From Clostridiaceae bacterium AF10-41 (GTDB lineage: Bacteria > Bacillota > Clostridia > Clostridiales > Clostridiaceae): 42,236 bases of DNA. Under the pieces are notes generated by a model that made no database searches, was not told the origin of the DNA, and saw only the letters and a program-made list of their open reading frames with translations. Location of the stretch: positions 1 to 42,236 of the forward strand of contig JAQCTH010000033.1 in NCBI GenBank assembly GCA_027686065.1. The letters are read 5' to 3'. The position numbers and the translations under genes are program-made. Shown here one piece after another: positions 1 to 9,459 of the stretch; positions within the stretch are counted from its first letter, which is position 1; each line of letters begins with the position of its first letter.

Positions 1-687
1 ATAATATTTAACTACTTCTCTATTATCATAATCAATCAAATCTGGATATACTTTGGATAATTCTTTAGAATACAACTTATTTTCATTAGCATTTTTAGAA
101 CTTGGAAAATACATATAATAATAATTTTCATCTTCAAATTCTTTATTGTTCATTTTATATTCAAAGCTATTATCTTTTATATTAGTAATTTTTGCTCCCT
201 TACTATCTTCAATGTAAAATTCAATATTTGTTGTTCTAGCTATAGTTTCAAATGTATTTATTTTTATATTATATAAATAAGAATCTACATCATTATCTCT
301 AGAAAGTATATTTTTCTTTGCTATTTCAATATTTTCATTAATTTCACCTTCTGTTAATCCTTCACTTATTCCCATACTTCTAATATTATTTTCAGATTCT
401 TTCAAAAGATTTTCTTTTTCTTTTTTATCCCTTTCTTTTTCTTCCTTATATACATCTTGTCGTATAGTTCCTTCCATATCCTCATATGCATATAAATAGG
501 TTTTCAGAGTTTCATCAAAGGAATCAATATAACTTCTAATGCTATATTCATCATAAAGATTAGTTTTATGAATATATTTAGTATTTCTATATTCCATTAT
601 TGTTTTTGTAAGTGATATTGAAAAAATTATTATCGATAAAATAACTAAGAACATATTTATTTCTTTATAAAATTTATTTTTTGTCAA
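1..687 (-). CDS. Sensor histidine kinase, N-terminal part (cut by window edge)
   Basis: The frame is open for 229 codons from a TTG at 687 to the window edge. The TTG overlaps the last codons of the upstream response regulator (stop at 674), so the two are translationally coupled. An in-frame ATG at 652-654 is an alternative start. The visible part has a short cytoplasmic tail, one transmembrane segment (about residues 12-30, rich in I, L, F and S) and then a charged, probably extracellular region with a lysine/glutamate-rich coiled stretch near residues 75-95. The kinase core itself lies outside the window. The histidine kinase call therefore rests on the membrane topology and on the overlap with an OmpR-family regulator, the usual regulator-then-kinase order. 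It is probably the membrane sensor for the regulator at 674-1372; the stimulus is unknown. Confidence 0.7.
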   Translation of the reverse strand, partial: MTKNKFYKEINMFLVILSIIIFSISLTKTIMEYRNTKYIHKTNLYDEYSIRSYIDSFDETLKTYLYAYEDMEGTIRQDVYKEEKERDKKEKENLLKESENNIRSMGISEGLTEGEINENIEIAKKNILSRDNDVDSYLYNIKINTFETIARTTNIEFYIEDSKGAKITNIKDNSFEYKMNNKEFEDENYYYMYFPSSKNANENKLYSKELSKVYPDLIDYDNREVVKYY

Positions 688-1372
688 CTTTGTATCCAAC
701 TCCCCACACCACCTTTAAATATTGAGGATTTCTAGGATCTACTTCTATCTTTTCCCTTATCCTCCTTATATGGACAGTTACCGTATCCACATTATATGCT
801 ATTTCATTCCATACTCTTTCATATATCTCCTCTATAGAAAATACACGTCCCAAATTGCTCATAAGAAGACTTAGAATTTTAAATTCTATGGGAGTTAACT
901 TAGCTTCTCTTCCATTAACTAAAACTTCCTTATTAGTGCTATTTAACTCCAATCCACCTACAGTTATTAGACCTTCATTTTCTTCATTGCTTATTGACGA
1001 AAATCTGGTGTATCTTCTTATTTGTGAGTTTACTCTTGCTATTAGCTCTAAAGGATTAAAGGGCTTGGTTATATAATCATCTGCACCTAAATTTAATCCT
1101 AATATTTTATCTGAGTCCTCTGATTTAGCAGATAACATTATTATTGGTATTTCCTTTTCTTTTCTTAATTCAATTGTTGCACGAGTACCATCAAGATTTG
1201 GCATCATTATATCCATTATTATTAAATGAATTGCTTCCTCTCTAGCAATCTTCAATGCCTGTATTCCATCATAAGCTATAAAAACATTATATCCTTCATT
1301 CATAAGGTAAATTTCTATTGCTTCTGTTATCTCTTTATCATCATCTACCACCAAAATATTCAATTTACTCAT
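674..1372 (-). CDS. OmpR/PhoB-family response regulator
   Basis: This 232-residue protein has a receiver domain (about 1-118) with the acidic pair at D10-D12, the phospho-acceptor Asp54 in an IIMDIMMPN motif and the conserved lysine in a TKPF motif. A linker follows, then a winged-helix DNA-binding domain (about 133-230) ending in the typical VWGVGYK segment. The length is normal for the family. The ATG at 1372 follows GGGGGA at 5-nt spacing. Its stop region overlaps the start of the kinase gene at 687, so this is one operon. It should bind DNA as a dimer and control transcription when phosphorylated. Its targets cannot be read from the sequence. Confidence 0.93.
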   Translation of the reverse strand: MSKLNILVVDDDKEITEAIEIYLMNEGYNVFIAYDGIQALKIAREEAIHLIIMDIMMPNLDGTRATIELRKEKEIPIIMLSAKSEDSDKILGLNLGADDYITKPFNPLELIARVNSQIRRYTRFSSISNEENEGLITVGGLELNSTNKEVLVNGREAKLTPIEFKILSLLMSNLGRVFSIEEIYERVWNEIAYNVDTVTVHIRRIREKIEVDPRNPQYLKVVWGVGYKVDKK

Positions 1373-1483
1373 ATATCCCCCAAAATCTTTTTTATTAATA
1401 TTTTAACATAATGTATATATTAAGTAACATCCTTATATTAATAATAGTAATTTAAAGAAGTTACGAAGTTTATATCATATTTA

Positions 1484-1498
1484 TTAAGAAATTCTTAA
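1484..1498. promoter_or_regulatory. Candidate Fur/PerR-family operator upstream of sod
   Basis: TTAAGAAATTCTTAA is a perfect 7-1-7 palindrome lying 85 bp before the sod start codon. The 7-1-7 geometry is that of PerR/Fur boxes, and the outer TTA/TAA agree with the PerR consensus, but the inner bases do not match well. Regulation by a peroxide or metal sensor would suit a superoxide dismutase. This is an inference from symmetry and position only. Confidence 0.3.
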
Positions 1499-1583
1499 AA
1501 ATGTATTTATTTATTATATCACTTACATAATTTATTTATAAAATACTCTCTTTAGAGAAATACTAAAATAGGAGGTGTATAAA

Positions 1584-2303
1584 ATGAAATCAAAAAATAA
1601 AATTTACTCATTCTTTTTATTAGCTTTATCTGTTATCACTCTTATCTCCTTAATCCCTACTGCTCTAGTAAAAGGTAATGCATTAGGTGACCCTAAATTT
1701 GAGCTAAAACCATTGCCATATGCTTATGATGCATTGGAACCTTACATTGATAAGGAAACCATGACTATTCATCATGATAAACATCAAAAAGCTTATGTAG
1801 ATAATTTAAATAAAGCTATAGAAAAACATCCCGAATTATACTCTAAAGGCTTAGAAGGAATACTAATGGATCTAAATTCAGTACCAGATGATATTAGAGA
1901 AAAAGTTAAAAATAATGCTGGTGGTGTATATAATCATGAATTTTTCTGGACAATAATGTCTCCTACAAAAGATCAGACACCTAAGGGAAATTTATTAGAT
2001 GCAATTAATAGAGATTTTGAATCTTATGATGACTTTAAAAATCAATTTAAAGAAGCTGCTTTGAATAGATTTGGCTCCGGATGGGCTTGGCTAGTATCAA
2101 ATGATGATGGAAATTTATCAATAATATCTACTCCAAACCAAGATACTCCTATTTCAACAGGATTGATTCCTATTATTGGTATTGACGTTTGGGAGCATGC
2201 ATATTATCTTAAATATCAAAATAGACGTTCTGAATATATAGATAATTGGTGGAGTGTGGTTAATTGGGAACAAGCCGAAAAAAATTATAACGCTAAAAAG
2301 TAG
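1584..2303 (+). CDS. sodA: Superoxide dismutase, Mn-type, with export signal
   Basis: The protein converts superoxide to hydrogen peroxide and oxygen. From the ATG at 1584 it has 239 residues. Residues 1-33 form a signal peptide: a KSKNK basic start, a hydrophobic core, then a small-residue region near GNALG. The dismutase follows. The four metal ligands are visible: H63 (in TIHHDKH), H118 (in YNHEFFW), D201 and H205 (in DVWEHAYY). Gln186 in NQDTP and the AGG motif at 112-114 are the positions that mark manganese rather than iron enzymes. An in-frame GTG at 1575 sits inside the AGGAGG ribosome site (1570-1575), so ATG 1584 with 8-nt spacing is the start. The gene stands alone and converges on an ABC ATPase gene. 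An exported SOD would act at the cell surface or in the spore or wall layers. Confidence 0.93.
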   Translation: MKSKNKIYSFFLLALSVITLISLIPTALVKGNALGDPKFELKPLPYAYDALEPYIDKETMTIHHDKHQKAYVDNLNKAIEKHPELYSKGLEGILMDLNSVPDDIREKVKNNAGGVYNHEFFWTIMSPTKDQTPKGNLLDAINRDFESYDDFKNQFKEAALNRFGSGWAWLVSNDDGNLSIISTPNQDTPISTGLIPIIGIDVWEHAYYLKYQNRRSEYIDNWWSVVNWEQAEKNYNAKK

Positions 2304-2410
2304 TTTATCACACAATACATAAATATAAGTCACAGTTTAAAATGCACATTAGAGACTAATAATTATAATCTTTAGTATGTTTTCAACAATTTTTAATAGC
2401 TCTAAAAATC

Positions 2411-2440
2411 AAAAAGACTGCTGGAATCAGCAGTCTTTTT
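2411..2440. terminator. Bidirectional Rho-independent terminator
   Basis: A 13-bp perfect stem (AAAAAGACTGCTG with CAGCAGTCTTTTT) closes a 4-nt GAAT loop, with T-runs in both directions. It lies between the converging sod and ATPase genes and can serve both. Confidence 0.88.
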
Positions 2441-2510
2441 TTCTTCAGAATTTAAGTTTATTATAAATTAATCCTAAATAATGAATTATTAACTGAAAAC
2501 TATCTACTAA

Positions 2511-3620
2511 TTAAAATATTGTATTTTGCTCTTCTCTATCAAATATATGCATCATATTAGTATCAAATCCAAATTCTATTGGATCACCAATTTTATAATC
2601 ATTAGCCGCTCTAGATTTTATTATGAAGTTAGCTCCATCTTTCTTAAGATGAATGTAAGTTTCTGCTCCTAAGTTTTCTTTTAAATCAACTTCACCCTTA
2701 AAAGTAACAACGCCTGGTTTAGCTAACTCTTCTTTTGTATGATAAATATTTTCTGGTCTTATACCAACTATAACTTCTATATTTTCAGCATTCTTTTCTT
2801 TTACTATATTAGCTTTATCTGCTGGGATTTCAACTAATTCGTCAAATATTTTAACAAAATTCTTTCCATCTTTAATTGAAGTTTGTCCATAAGTCATATT
2901 CATTTGAGGACTTCCTATAAATCCAGCAACAAAAAGATTTGCTGGATGGTTGTATATTTCAGTTGGTGAGTCAACTTGTTGAATAACACCATCTTTCATA
3001 ACAACTATTCTTGTTCCCAAAGTCATAGCTTCTGTTTGGTCATGTGTTACATATATAAATGTAGTCTGTAATTCATTATATAACTTAGAAATTTCTATTC
3101 TCATTTGAACTCTTAATTTAGCATCAAGATTTGATAAAGGTTCATCCATTAAGAATACTTTAGGACTTCTAACTATAGCTCTTCCCATAGCAACTCTTTG
3201 TCTTTGTCCCCCTGATAAAGCTTTTGGTTTTCTATCCAAAAGATGCTCAATATCTAGTATCTTTGCTGCTTCTCTAACTTTTTGATCTATTTCTTGCTTT
3301 GGTAGCTTTCTAAGCTTTAATCCAAATGCCATATTTTCATAAACTGTCATATGAGGATATAGTGCATAGTTTTGGAAAACCATTGCTATATCTCTATCCT
3401 TTGGAGCTACATCATTTACAAGTTTATCTCCAATATATAATTCCCCTCCAGATATTTCTTCTAAACCTGCAATCATTCTTAATGTAGTTGACTTACCACA
3501 TCCTGATGGTCCAACAAATACTATAAATTCTCTGTCCTCAATGTTTAAATTAAAATCTTGAACTGCTTTAAATCCATTTTCATATACCTTTTGAATATTT
3601 TTCAAACTTAATCCTGCCAT
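2511..3620 (-). CDS. ugpC: Sugar ABC transporter ATP-binding protein, MsmK/UgpC/MalK type
   Basis: This is the ATPase subunit that powers carbohydrate ABC importers on the inner face of the membrane. It is 369 residues long, the usual MalK/UgpC length. Walker A is GPSGCGKST at 37-45, the Q-loop is Q83 in [10 protein letters not shown], the signature LSGGQ is at 135-139, and Walker B VFLMDEP is at 155-161. The C-terminal third is a TOBE/regulatory domain containing [12 protein letters not shown] at 3635 lies in the GGAGGAG ribosome site, so ATG 3620 (protein start MAGL) is preferred. No permease or binding-protein gene is adjacent. In Gram-positive bacteria such lone ATPases (MsmK, MsiK) commonly serve several sugar transporters, so a shared role is likely. 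The gene follows the small membrane-protein gene by 24 bp and is probably co-transcribed with it. Confidence 0.9.
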   Translation of the reverse strand: MAGLSLKNIQKVYENGFKAVQDFNLNIEDREFIVFVGPSGCGKSTTLRMIAGLEEISGGELYIGDKLVNDVAPKDRDIAMVFQNYALYPHMTVYENMAFGLKLRKLPKQEIDQKVREAAKILDIEHLLDRKPKALSGGQRQRVAMGRAIVRSPKVFLMDEPLSNLDAKLRVQMRIEISKLYNELQTTFIYVTHDQTEAMTLGTRIVVMKDGVIQQVDSPTEIYNHPANLFVAGFIGSPQMNMTYGQTSIKDGKNFVKIFDELVEIPADKANIVKEKNAENIEVIVGIRPENIYHTKEELAKPGVVTFKGEVDLKENLGAETYIHLKKDGANFIIKSRAANDYKIGDPIEFGFDTNMMHIFDREEQNTIF

Positions 3621-3644
3621 AATTTTCTCCTCCAAATTTATATA

Positions 3645-4121
3645 TTAATAAAATGCTAGTGGATTAACTCTTTTAATTAACCTTATCAAATTTTCGTCCA
3701 TGGCCAATTGAAATCCTATTAGCCCTTGAGATGTTTTCGCAATATAAATCTTGTCTTTTATTCCAGACTCCTTTAAATATGCTTTTACAATTTTAGTATT
3801 ACTATTAACCATTTGTTCTGGGGTTTTTACACTTGATATGCTTCTTACACTAAAATTTCCCACTTCTTTTCTTTTACTTTTATTCATTATTTTGAATATT
3901 ACTAATTCTTCACCTGTAAGCTCGTATTCATATTCAACTATAAGCTTTCTAGATAAAATGAATGCTACTAAATATATTAAGGCAAATATCGCAGCACCTA
4001 TAAAATTGAGCATTGCTATAAATACTATTGTAATAACTAATACTACCTTAGATAGGTTGTTTAATATTTTTTCTAAGTTACTATAATTTTTAGTCTGAAA
4101 TTGTTCGTAAAAGCTCTCCAA
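3645..4121 (-). CDS. Small membrane protein, possibly DUF6106 family
   Basis: A 158-residue protein of unknown function. It has an N-terminal soluble stretch (MESFYEQF) and two closely spaced transmembrane segments at about residues 25-60. The remaining 100 residues form a cytoplasmic domain rich in beta-strand-forming residues. The start pattern and layout resemble what I remember of the DUF6106 family, but this was not searched. The start is a TTG at 4121, supported by a strong AGGAGG at 4132-4137 with 10-nt spacing. It lies 24 bp upstream of the sugar ABC ATPase and is probably in the same transcript. No function is assigned. Confidence 0.6.
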   Translation of the reverse strand: MESFYEQFQTKNYSNLEKILNNLSKVVLVITIVFIAMLNFIGAAIFALIYLVAFILSRKLIVEYEYELTGEELVIFKIMNKSKRKEVGNFSVRSISSVKTPEQMVNSNTKIVKAYLKESGIKDKIYIAKTSQGLIGFQLAMDENLIRLIKRVNPLAFY

Positions 4122-4283
4122 ACTTCAACCCCCTCCTTTAATATCGTTTACAACCAGTTATGCTTTTATTATATCTTGTTTTTTCTTTATTACAATCTTA
4201 TTACCTTTAATCTATACTTTTCTTAAATTATGACTAATAAAAATTTAAATAAATTGTGAAATATCACAAATTAAAAACAAAAA

Positions 4284-4331
4284 GTAACAAGTAACAGAAT
4301 TCTTAAAAACCTGCTACCTGTTACCTGTTAT
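4284..4331. repeat. Inverted repeat of GTAACAG-like heptamers
   Basis: GTAACAAGTAACAG at 4284-4297 and CTGTTACCTGTTAT at 4318-4331 are near-perfect inverted copies made of tandem heptamers and can fold into a 14-bp stem with a 20-nt loop. A related double heptamer occurs at 26484-26500. It lies downstream of helD (minus strand) and may act as a weak terminator, though no strong T-run follows. The rest of the 4122-4400 gap shows nothing else I can support. Confidence 0.5.
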
Positions 4332-4400
4332 CTTTCACAAAAAATATCCTTACCTTGTTCACTTTTAATTATTAATTATTTTGATTCATAAAATATAGTA

Positions 4401-6500
4401 TTATCTTATTTTTACTATTGATAATCTATGAAGTGCTCTAGTGCACATTATATACTTAATTAAATTATCAGTATTTTCATCAAAGTCAACTATTATTACT
4501 GCATCAAACTCTAGCCCTTTTGCATAATAGGAAGGTATAAGCACTTTCCCCCCTTTATAAACAACATCTAGGTTATTAAATGCTAATATATTAGTATATT
4601 TCTTAAGTTCTGGAGCTATGATATTTAATTCTTCTTTCCCTTTTGTTATAATAGCTATATTTTCATACTTTTCTTCTTTATAATCTTCTAATAAATTTAA
4701 TATAACATCTATTAAATCTTCCTTATCATCTTTTGGTACTACTGTTTCTAAGACGTCGAATTCACCTTTTCTTACAAATGGGACTATAGCATTTTCATCT
4801 AATATCTTACTTGCATATTCCATGATTTGATAAGTTGATCTATAACTCTTTTTTAATTCAAATAAACTAAAGAAGTTTCCAAATATATCTTTTAATTTTA
4901 ACATTGCTGGAATTTCTTCTACCTTGATAAGTCTTTGATTTGAATCCCCTACTATAGTATAACTTCTACATCCAGTTAATTCTTTTAGAACTATAAATTG
5001 AAGCATATTGTAGTCTTGCGCTTCATCAATAACTATATGTTTTATTTCTCTTTTGAATTTTCTTCCATCTAATTTTATCATCAAATATAAAATGGCCACT
5101 AAATCTAAATATGATAAAGTTTCAACATTTATAATTTTCTTATATATATTTATAATGCTGTCATTATCTATCCATCTTTCTATATCCTTTTTAACTTTTA
5201 TAACTTCCCTTATTATATCTCTTATTTCATTTTTTCTTCTAAATTCAATATTATTTTCTTCTATTTCTAATTCTTGTTGTGATAGCTTTGATTTTTCTTC
5301 TTGTGCTTTTATATTAATTTCTCTTACCTTCTCATCTCTTTTTTCCTTTATCTTAGAAATTAATATTCTTTTTATCTTTTGACTTCTTCTAAATATAGGC
5401 ATATATTTATAATGCTTATTGAATAGTTCTTGTATTTCTTCTATAGAAACTATTTCTTCACCTAAAAATTTAACTGACTCTATATTAAAATAATTTCCTT
5501 CTATTTTTTCTATTTCAGTATTTAAAAATTCTATAAATTTATTTGATGACTTGTATTCTATTTCATTGATTATTTTTTCATTTCCATTTAGTACTTCTTC
5601 TAGATAAGAAGATATATCTATTACAGTTTCATTTAATCCTATTTCTTTATATGCGAAAGATAAAAATGTCTCATTTAATACTGCAGTTTCTCCCAAATTA
5701 GGTAATACCTCTGAAATATAATTCATAAATATATCATTAGGTCCCAAAATAAGTACTTTATCCGTTAACTGTTCTCTATAGTTATATAAAAGATATGCTA
5801 TTCTATGAAGAGCTATAGTTGTTTTTCCTGAACCTGCAACTCCATTTACAACAACAACTCTATTTCTATCAGCTCTTATTATTTCATCTTGTTCTTTTTG
5901 TATTGTATTCACAATATCCTTAAGCTTTTCACCTGAGTTGGATGATAAAACCATTTGTAGTATCTCATCTTGTATGTTTATATCTGAATCAAAATATCCT
6001 TCTAATTTAGCCTTTTTTACAATTAATTGTCTTCTTGATAAAATATCTACTGGTATTTCTCCTTGTGGACTTTTATAACCTGTTTTTCCTAACATTCCTT
6101 TGTAAAATAAAGATGCAACAGGTGCTCTCCAATCTACTATTACTGGATCATAACTTTCTTCTGGAGTTAACCCATATCTTCCTACATACAATTCTTCTGA
6201 ATACCCATCATCTATAAAATTAACTTTACCAAAATAAGGTGACTCCTTAAGTTTCACAAATTCACCTAATTTTTTATCTATCATTTTATATGATTCTTCC
6301 TTAATGTATCTTTCGTGATCAAAGTACTCCATTAATTTATCTTCATCATCTCTATATTCCTCAATATACTTTTTTCTATAATCAAGTATATATTCTGAAA
6401 TACCTTTTCTTTTATCTATATATTTTAAAGTTTCTTCATTAAGAATATTTAATGTATTTTTTAAGTTTTCCTCTTCTTTTAATAATTCTATTTTATCCAA
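4401..6500 (-). CDS. helD: HelD-like superfamily 1 helicase/ATPase
   Basis: A 699-residue UvrD-like motor protein of the HelD type. In Bacillus, HelD binds RNA polymerase and releases it from stalled or post-termination complexes. The first 90 residues are a charged, coiled-coil-like arm. The family signature IVDWRAPVASLFY is at 121-133. Walker A GVAGSGKT is at 220-227. The second half has the DEAQD motif (HIVIDEAQDYN), a GDSNQRL motif, and a C-terminal CTRALHRL that stands for motif VI. A long charged helical insertion separates the two halves. The start is TTG at 6500, supported by GGGGGAG with about 6-nt spacing. The gene stands after a hairpin that ends the ftsH transcript, so it probably has its own promoter. 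Helicase activity is an assumption; for HelD the ATPase motor role is better supported. Confidence 0.85.
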   Translation of the reverse strand: MDKIELLKEEENLKNTLNILNEETLKYIDKRKGISEYILDYRKKYIEEYRDDEDKLMEYFDHERYIKEESYKMIDKKLGEFVKLKESPYFGKVNFIDDGYSEELYVGRYGLTPEESYDPVIVDWRAPVASLFYKGMLGKTGYKSPQGEIPVDILSRRQLIVKKAKLEGYFDSDINIQDEILQMVLSSNSGEKLKDIVNTIQKEQDEIIRADRNRVVVVNGVAGSGKTTIALHRIAYLLYNYREQLTDKVLILGPNDIFMNYISEVLPNLGETAVLNETFLSFAYKEIGLNETVIDISSYLEEVLNGNEKIINEIEYKSSNKFIEFLNTEIEKIEGNYFNIESVKFLGEEIVSIEEIQELFNKHYKYMPIFRRSQKIKRILISKIKEKRDEKVREINIKAQEEKSKLSQQELEIEENNIEFRRKNEIRDIIREVIKVKKDIERWIDNDSIINIYKKIINVETLSYLDLVAILYLMIKLDGRKFKREIKHIVIDEAQDYNMLQFIVLKELTGCRSYTIVGDSNQRLIKVEEIPAMLKLKDIFGNFFSLFELKKSYRSTYQIMEYASKILDENAIVPFVRKGEFDVLETVVPKDDKEDLIDVILNLLEDYKEEKYENIAIITKGKEELNIIAPELKKYTNILAFNNLDVVYKGGKVLIPSYYAKGLEFDAVIIVDFDENTDNLIKYIMCTRALHRLSIVKIR

Positions 6501-6538
6501 GAGTTACTCCCCCTTTGATTTTATATTTATCTCATTAA

Positions 6539-6573
6539 GAAAGAGTGTAACAAGTAATTATGTACACCCTTTC
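6539..6573 (-). terminator. Probable terminator of the DUF3006-lepB-ftsH operon
   Basis: On the minus strand GAAAGGGTGTA pairs with TACACTCTTTC (one G-T wobble), an 11-bp stem with a 13-nt loop, 44 bp after the ftsH stop. The following T-rich stretch is short. Confidence 0.6.
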
Positions 6574-6616
6574 ATTAATTTATCCATTTTGCATTATTTT
6601 AAACTTTTGAAATTTC

Positions 6617-8509
6617 TTATATTTCTATAGCTTGACCTGGCTCTTTAACTTTTTTATTTTTTCTATCTCTTAGTTCTGGATATTTATCGTACACAAATTC
6701 CATAAACTCACTGCCAAATATAGTTTCTTTTTCTAATAAATACTCAGATATTTTATCAAGTAAATCTCTATTTTCTCTTAATAATTTTCTTGTGTTTTCA
6801 TGACAAGTTCTTATTATTTTTAATATTTCATCATCTATTAAAGTTGACGTTTCATCACTACATTCTCTTACTGCTCTTCCATCTAAGTATCTATTTTGAA
6901 CTGACTCTAAAGCCATCATATCAAATTTATCTGTCATTCCATAAATAGTAACCATGCTTCTAGCTGTTTTTGTTGCTCTTTCTATATCATTAGATGCACC
7001 AGTTGAAAGTAAATTAAATACTTCTTCCTCTGCTGATCTTCCACCTAACATAACCATTATTTGATTTGTTAGTTCTTCTTTAGAAACTAGATATTTCTCT
7101 TCTTCAGGTAACTGCATAGTGTAACCTAATGCTCCCATTGTTCTAGGTACTATAGTTATCTTATGAACTGGGTCTGTATTCTCTAATAATGCTGCTACAA
7201 GAGCATGCCCAACTTCATGGAATGCTACTATTCTCTTTTCCATAGGAGATAAAATTCTATCTTTTTTTTCTTTTCCTGCAATTATAACTTCTACAGCTTC
7301 TCTTAAATCCTCTTGCATAACGAATTCTCTACCATGTTTAACTGCTCTTAATGCTGCTTCATTTACTATATTTGCAAGATCTGCTCCTACTGCACCCGGA
7401 GTACTCTTCGCTATTTCCTCTAAATTTACATCATCTCCAAGTTTTACTCCTTTAGAATGAACCTTTAATATATCTATTCTTCCCTTTAAATCTGGTCTAT
7501 CTACTATTACTCTTCTATCAAATCTTCCAGGTCTTAATAATGCTTTATCTAGTATTTCTGGTCTATTCGTTGCTGCTAAAACAACTATAGCTTTTGTAGA
7601 ATCAAAACCATCCATTTGTGTTAATAATTGATTTAGAGTTTGCTCTCTTTCATCATTTGTTTGTATTTGAGAATCTCTACTTTTACCTATAGAATCTACT
7701 TCATCTATAAAAATAATACATGGTGCATTTTTTTCGGCTTCTTGGAAAAGGTCTCTTACTTTAGCCGCTCCCATTCCTGCAAACATTTCAACAAAATTCG
7801 ATCCTGATATTGATAAGAAAGGTACATTTGCTTCACCAGCTACTGCTTTTGCTAATAATGTTTTACCTGTTCCTGGTGGTCCAACTAATAATGCACCTTT
7901 AGGTAATTTAGCTCCTATACTCGTATACTTACTAGCATTGTTTAAATAATCTATTATTTCTTTTAATGATTCTTTTGCTTCATCTTGGCCTGCAACATCA
8001 TCAAAAGTTATTTTTATATCATTTTCTTTATAAATCTTTGCATTACTTTTACCTAATCCCATCATAGGTGAACCGCCCATTTTTCTTCCAACCTTACCCA
8101 TAAAGAATCTAATTATAAAGAAGAATATTACAGGCATTATTACCCAATCAAATATAAAATCAATTATATAATTATTCTTCATAGGTTCAGCTTTAAACTC
8201 TACTCCTGATTCTGTTAATATGCTGACTAAATTGGGGTCATTAACATTACCAGTATATAACATCTTTCCTTTTACTTTATTTGTAACATCTTCCTTTTTT
8301 AAAATTTGTATTTCACTAGAAGAGATCACAACACTTTCAACTTCCTTATTTTCTATCATATTTAAAAATTCATTATAACTTACTTCTTGAGTTGTCATGA
8401 AATTTTTTGTTATGCTAAAAACATATAAAATTAGGAATGCCATAATTGCATACACTATAATATATTGCTTCTTTTTATCATCATTTTCTTCTGTATTTCT
8501 ATTACTCAT
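6617..8509 (-). CDS. ftsH: FtsH-family ATP-dependent zinc metalloprotease (divergent copy)
   Basis: A membrane-anchored AAA+ protease, 630 residues. Two transmembrane segments (about 15-36 and 117-136) flank a small extracellular domain. The AAA domain has Walker A GPPGTGKT (210-217), Walker B IIFIDE (265-270) and the arginine-finger region RPGRFDRR. The zinc motif is HEVGH at 431-435, and the third ligand is probably the Asp in [11 protein letters not shown]. The pore loop reads [10 protein letters not shown] rather than the usual EMFVGVGASR, and the zinc motif has V where A is normal, so this looks like a second, divergent FtsH. It is the last gene of an operon after a DUF3006 gene and signal peptidase, not beside tilS/hpt where housekeeping ftsH usually sits. 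ATG 8509 follows AAAGGAAG. Confidence 0.92.
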   Translation of the reverse strand: MSNRNTEENDDKKKQYIIVYAIMAFLILYVFSITKNFMTTQEVSYNEFLNMIENKEVESVVISSSEIQILKKEDVTNKVKGKMLYTGNVNDPNLVSILTESGVEFKAEPMKNNYIIDFIFDWVIMPVIFFFIIRFFMGKVGRKMGGSPMMGLGKSNAKIYKENDIKITFDDVAGQDEAKESLKEIIDYLNNASKYTSIGAKLPKGALLVGPPGTGKTLLAKAVAGEANVPFLSISGSNFVEMFAGMGAAKVRDLFQEAEKNAPCIIFIDEVDSIGKSRDSQIQTNDEREQTLNQLLTQMDGFDSTKAIVVLAATNRPEILDKALLRPGRFDRRVIVDRPDLKGRIDILKVHSKGVKLGDDVNLEEIAKSTPGAVGADLANIVNEAALRAVKHGREFVMQEDLREAVEVIIAGKEKKDRILSPMEKRIVAFHEVGHALVAALLENTDPVHKITIVPRTMGALGYTMQLPEEEKYLVSKEELTNQIMVMLGGRSAEEEVFNLLSTGASNDIERATKTARSMVTIYGMTDKFDMMALESVQNRYLDGRAVRECSDETSTLIDDEILKIIRTCHENTRKLLRENRDLLDKISEYLLEKETIFGSEFMEFVYDKYPELRDRKNKKVKEPGQAIEI

Positions 8510-8532
8510 AATTCTTCCTTTCTAATCATTAA

Positions 8533-9096
8533 CTATTTTATTTTTCCTAATTCATTAAAAGGATATACTTTTATTTGAGCTTTACCTTTTATCTCTTCTT
8601 TCGATATATATGGATTAATCCAATATCTTGAATCCTTTGACCAAAGTCTATTATCTCCTAAAAAGAAATATTTTCCTTCTGGAACCTCATATTCTCCATT
8701 AAACTTATCTGTAGCACCTATATAATCTTCTTGTAAATCTTCACCATTCACTGAAACTATACCATTCTCAATTTTAATTTTATCTCCTGGTAATCCTATT
8801 AATCTTTTTATTAATGAATCTTGAAGTTCTTCTGAATAAAATACTATTATATCTCCTCGCTTAAGTTTATCTAAATTATATACTCTTGTAACAAAAAGTC
8901 TATCTCCAACATTTAAAGTTGGCACCATAGATTCTGATGGTATTAGAACCTTAAATAATAAAAACTTATTTATTAGAAAAGCTAATATTATTGCTGAGAT
9001 TATTGGAACTGCCCATTCATTAATGAAGTTTTTCATAGAATTTTTATTATCTTTTTCTACTTTATTATCTTCATCTTTATTATTTGTATCAATCAT
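8533..9096 (-). CDS. lepB: Signal peptidase I
   Basis: This membrane serine protease removes signal peptides from exported proteins. With the start at 9096 it has 187 residues. A polar N-terminal tail rich in D, K and N is followed by one transmembrane segment (about 29-50). The catalytic domain then has the serine in SESMVPTL (Ser56) and the general-base lysine in LIKRLIGLPGD (Lys97). The GDNR box is present as FLGDNRLWSKDSR. Size and layout match Gram-positive Sip proteins. ATG 9096 overlaps the TGA of the preceding gene as ATGA, giving translational coupling. Another in-frame ATG at 9105 is only 2 nt from the AAAGGA site and is less likely. The next gene, ftsH, starts 23 bp downstream. Confidence 0.93.
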   Translation of the reverse strand: MIDTNNKDEDNKVEKDNKNSMKNFINEWAVPIISAIILAFLINKFLLFKVLIPSESMVPTLNVGDRLFVTRVYNLDKLKRGDIIVFYSEELQDSLIKRLIGLPGDKIKIENGIVSVNGEDLQEDYIGATDKFNGEYEVPEGKYFFLGDNRLWSKDSRYWINPYISKEEIKGKAQIKVYPFNELGKIK

Positions 9097-9317
9097 TCTT
9101 CCCATAATCCTTTCATCATTGTATTAATTTTTTTATGTCTTAATTTTGTGGCTTCTTTATCTATAAGATATAAACCATCTCTTTTAAATAAAATATCCCC
9201 TTCTTTTGCTATACCTACTATATCACTTTTTTTAATATCAATTAATTCATTAGCTTTTGTTTCTACTATAACATAATCATTTTCAATTCTATCTATTATA
9301 TACTCTATATTATCCAT
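9093..9317 (-). CDS. DUF3006-type small protein
   Basis: A small protein of about 74 residues beginning MDNIEYIIDRIEND. It resembles the DUF3006 family: a short strand-rich fold with an IIDR start and an EGD turn. No catalytic residues are apparent and the family has no assigned role. The start is uncertain. A GTG at 9338 would add seven residues but lies inside the AGAGGTG sequence that should be the ribosome site. ATG 9317 is the family-like start but is 16 nt from that site. It is the first gene of an operon with lepB (ATGA overlap) and ftsH, which hints at a role in membrane protein processing or quality control. Confidence 0.7.
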   Translation of the reverse strand: MDNIEYIIDRIENDYVIVETKANELIDIKKSDIVGIAKEGDILFKRDGLYLIDKEATKLRHKKINTMMKGLWEE

Positions 9318-9403
9318 AGTATGCTTGTATTTAATCACCTCTTTTTTTTATCTTATATTTTAGTATATCATATTTATTTGAAATTAAAATAGATTAAATG
9401 TTA

Positions 9404-9440
9404 ATAAAAAATAGGATAAATGAATATCACTTACCCTACT
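9404..9440 (-). terminator. Probable lysA terminator
   Basis: On the minus strand AGTAGGGTAA pairs with TTATCCTATT (10 bp, two G-T wobbles), followed by TTTTTTATT, about 20 bp after the lysA stop. Confidence 0.65.
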
Positions 9441-9459
9441 TCTATTGCATTATTTTATA

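Noticed and set aside
5053..5382. 109-codon plus-strand frame opposite helD
   Set aside because: It is antisense to the Lys/Glu-rich insertion of helD, giving a Ser/Leu/Phe-rich shadow with no ribosome site.
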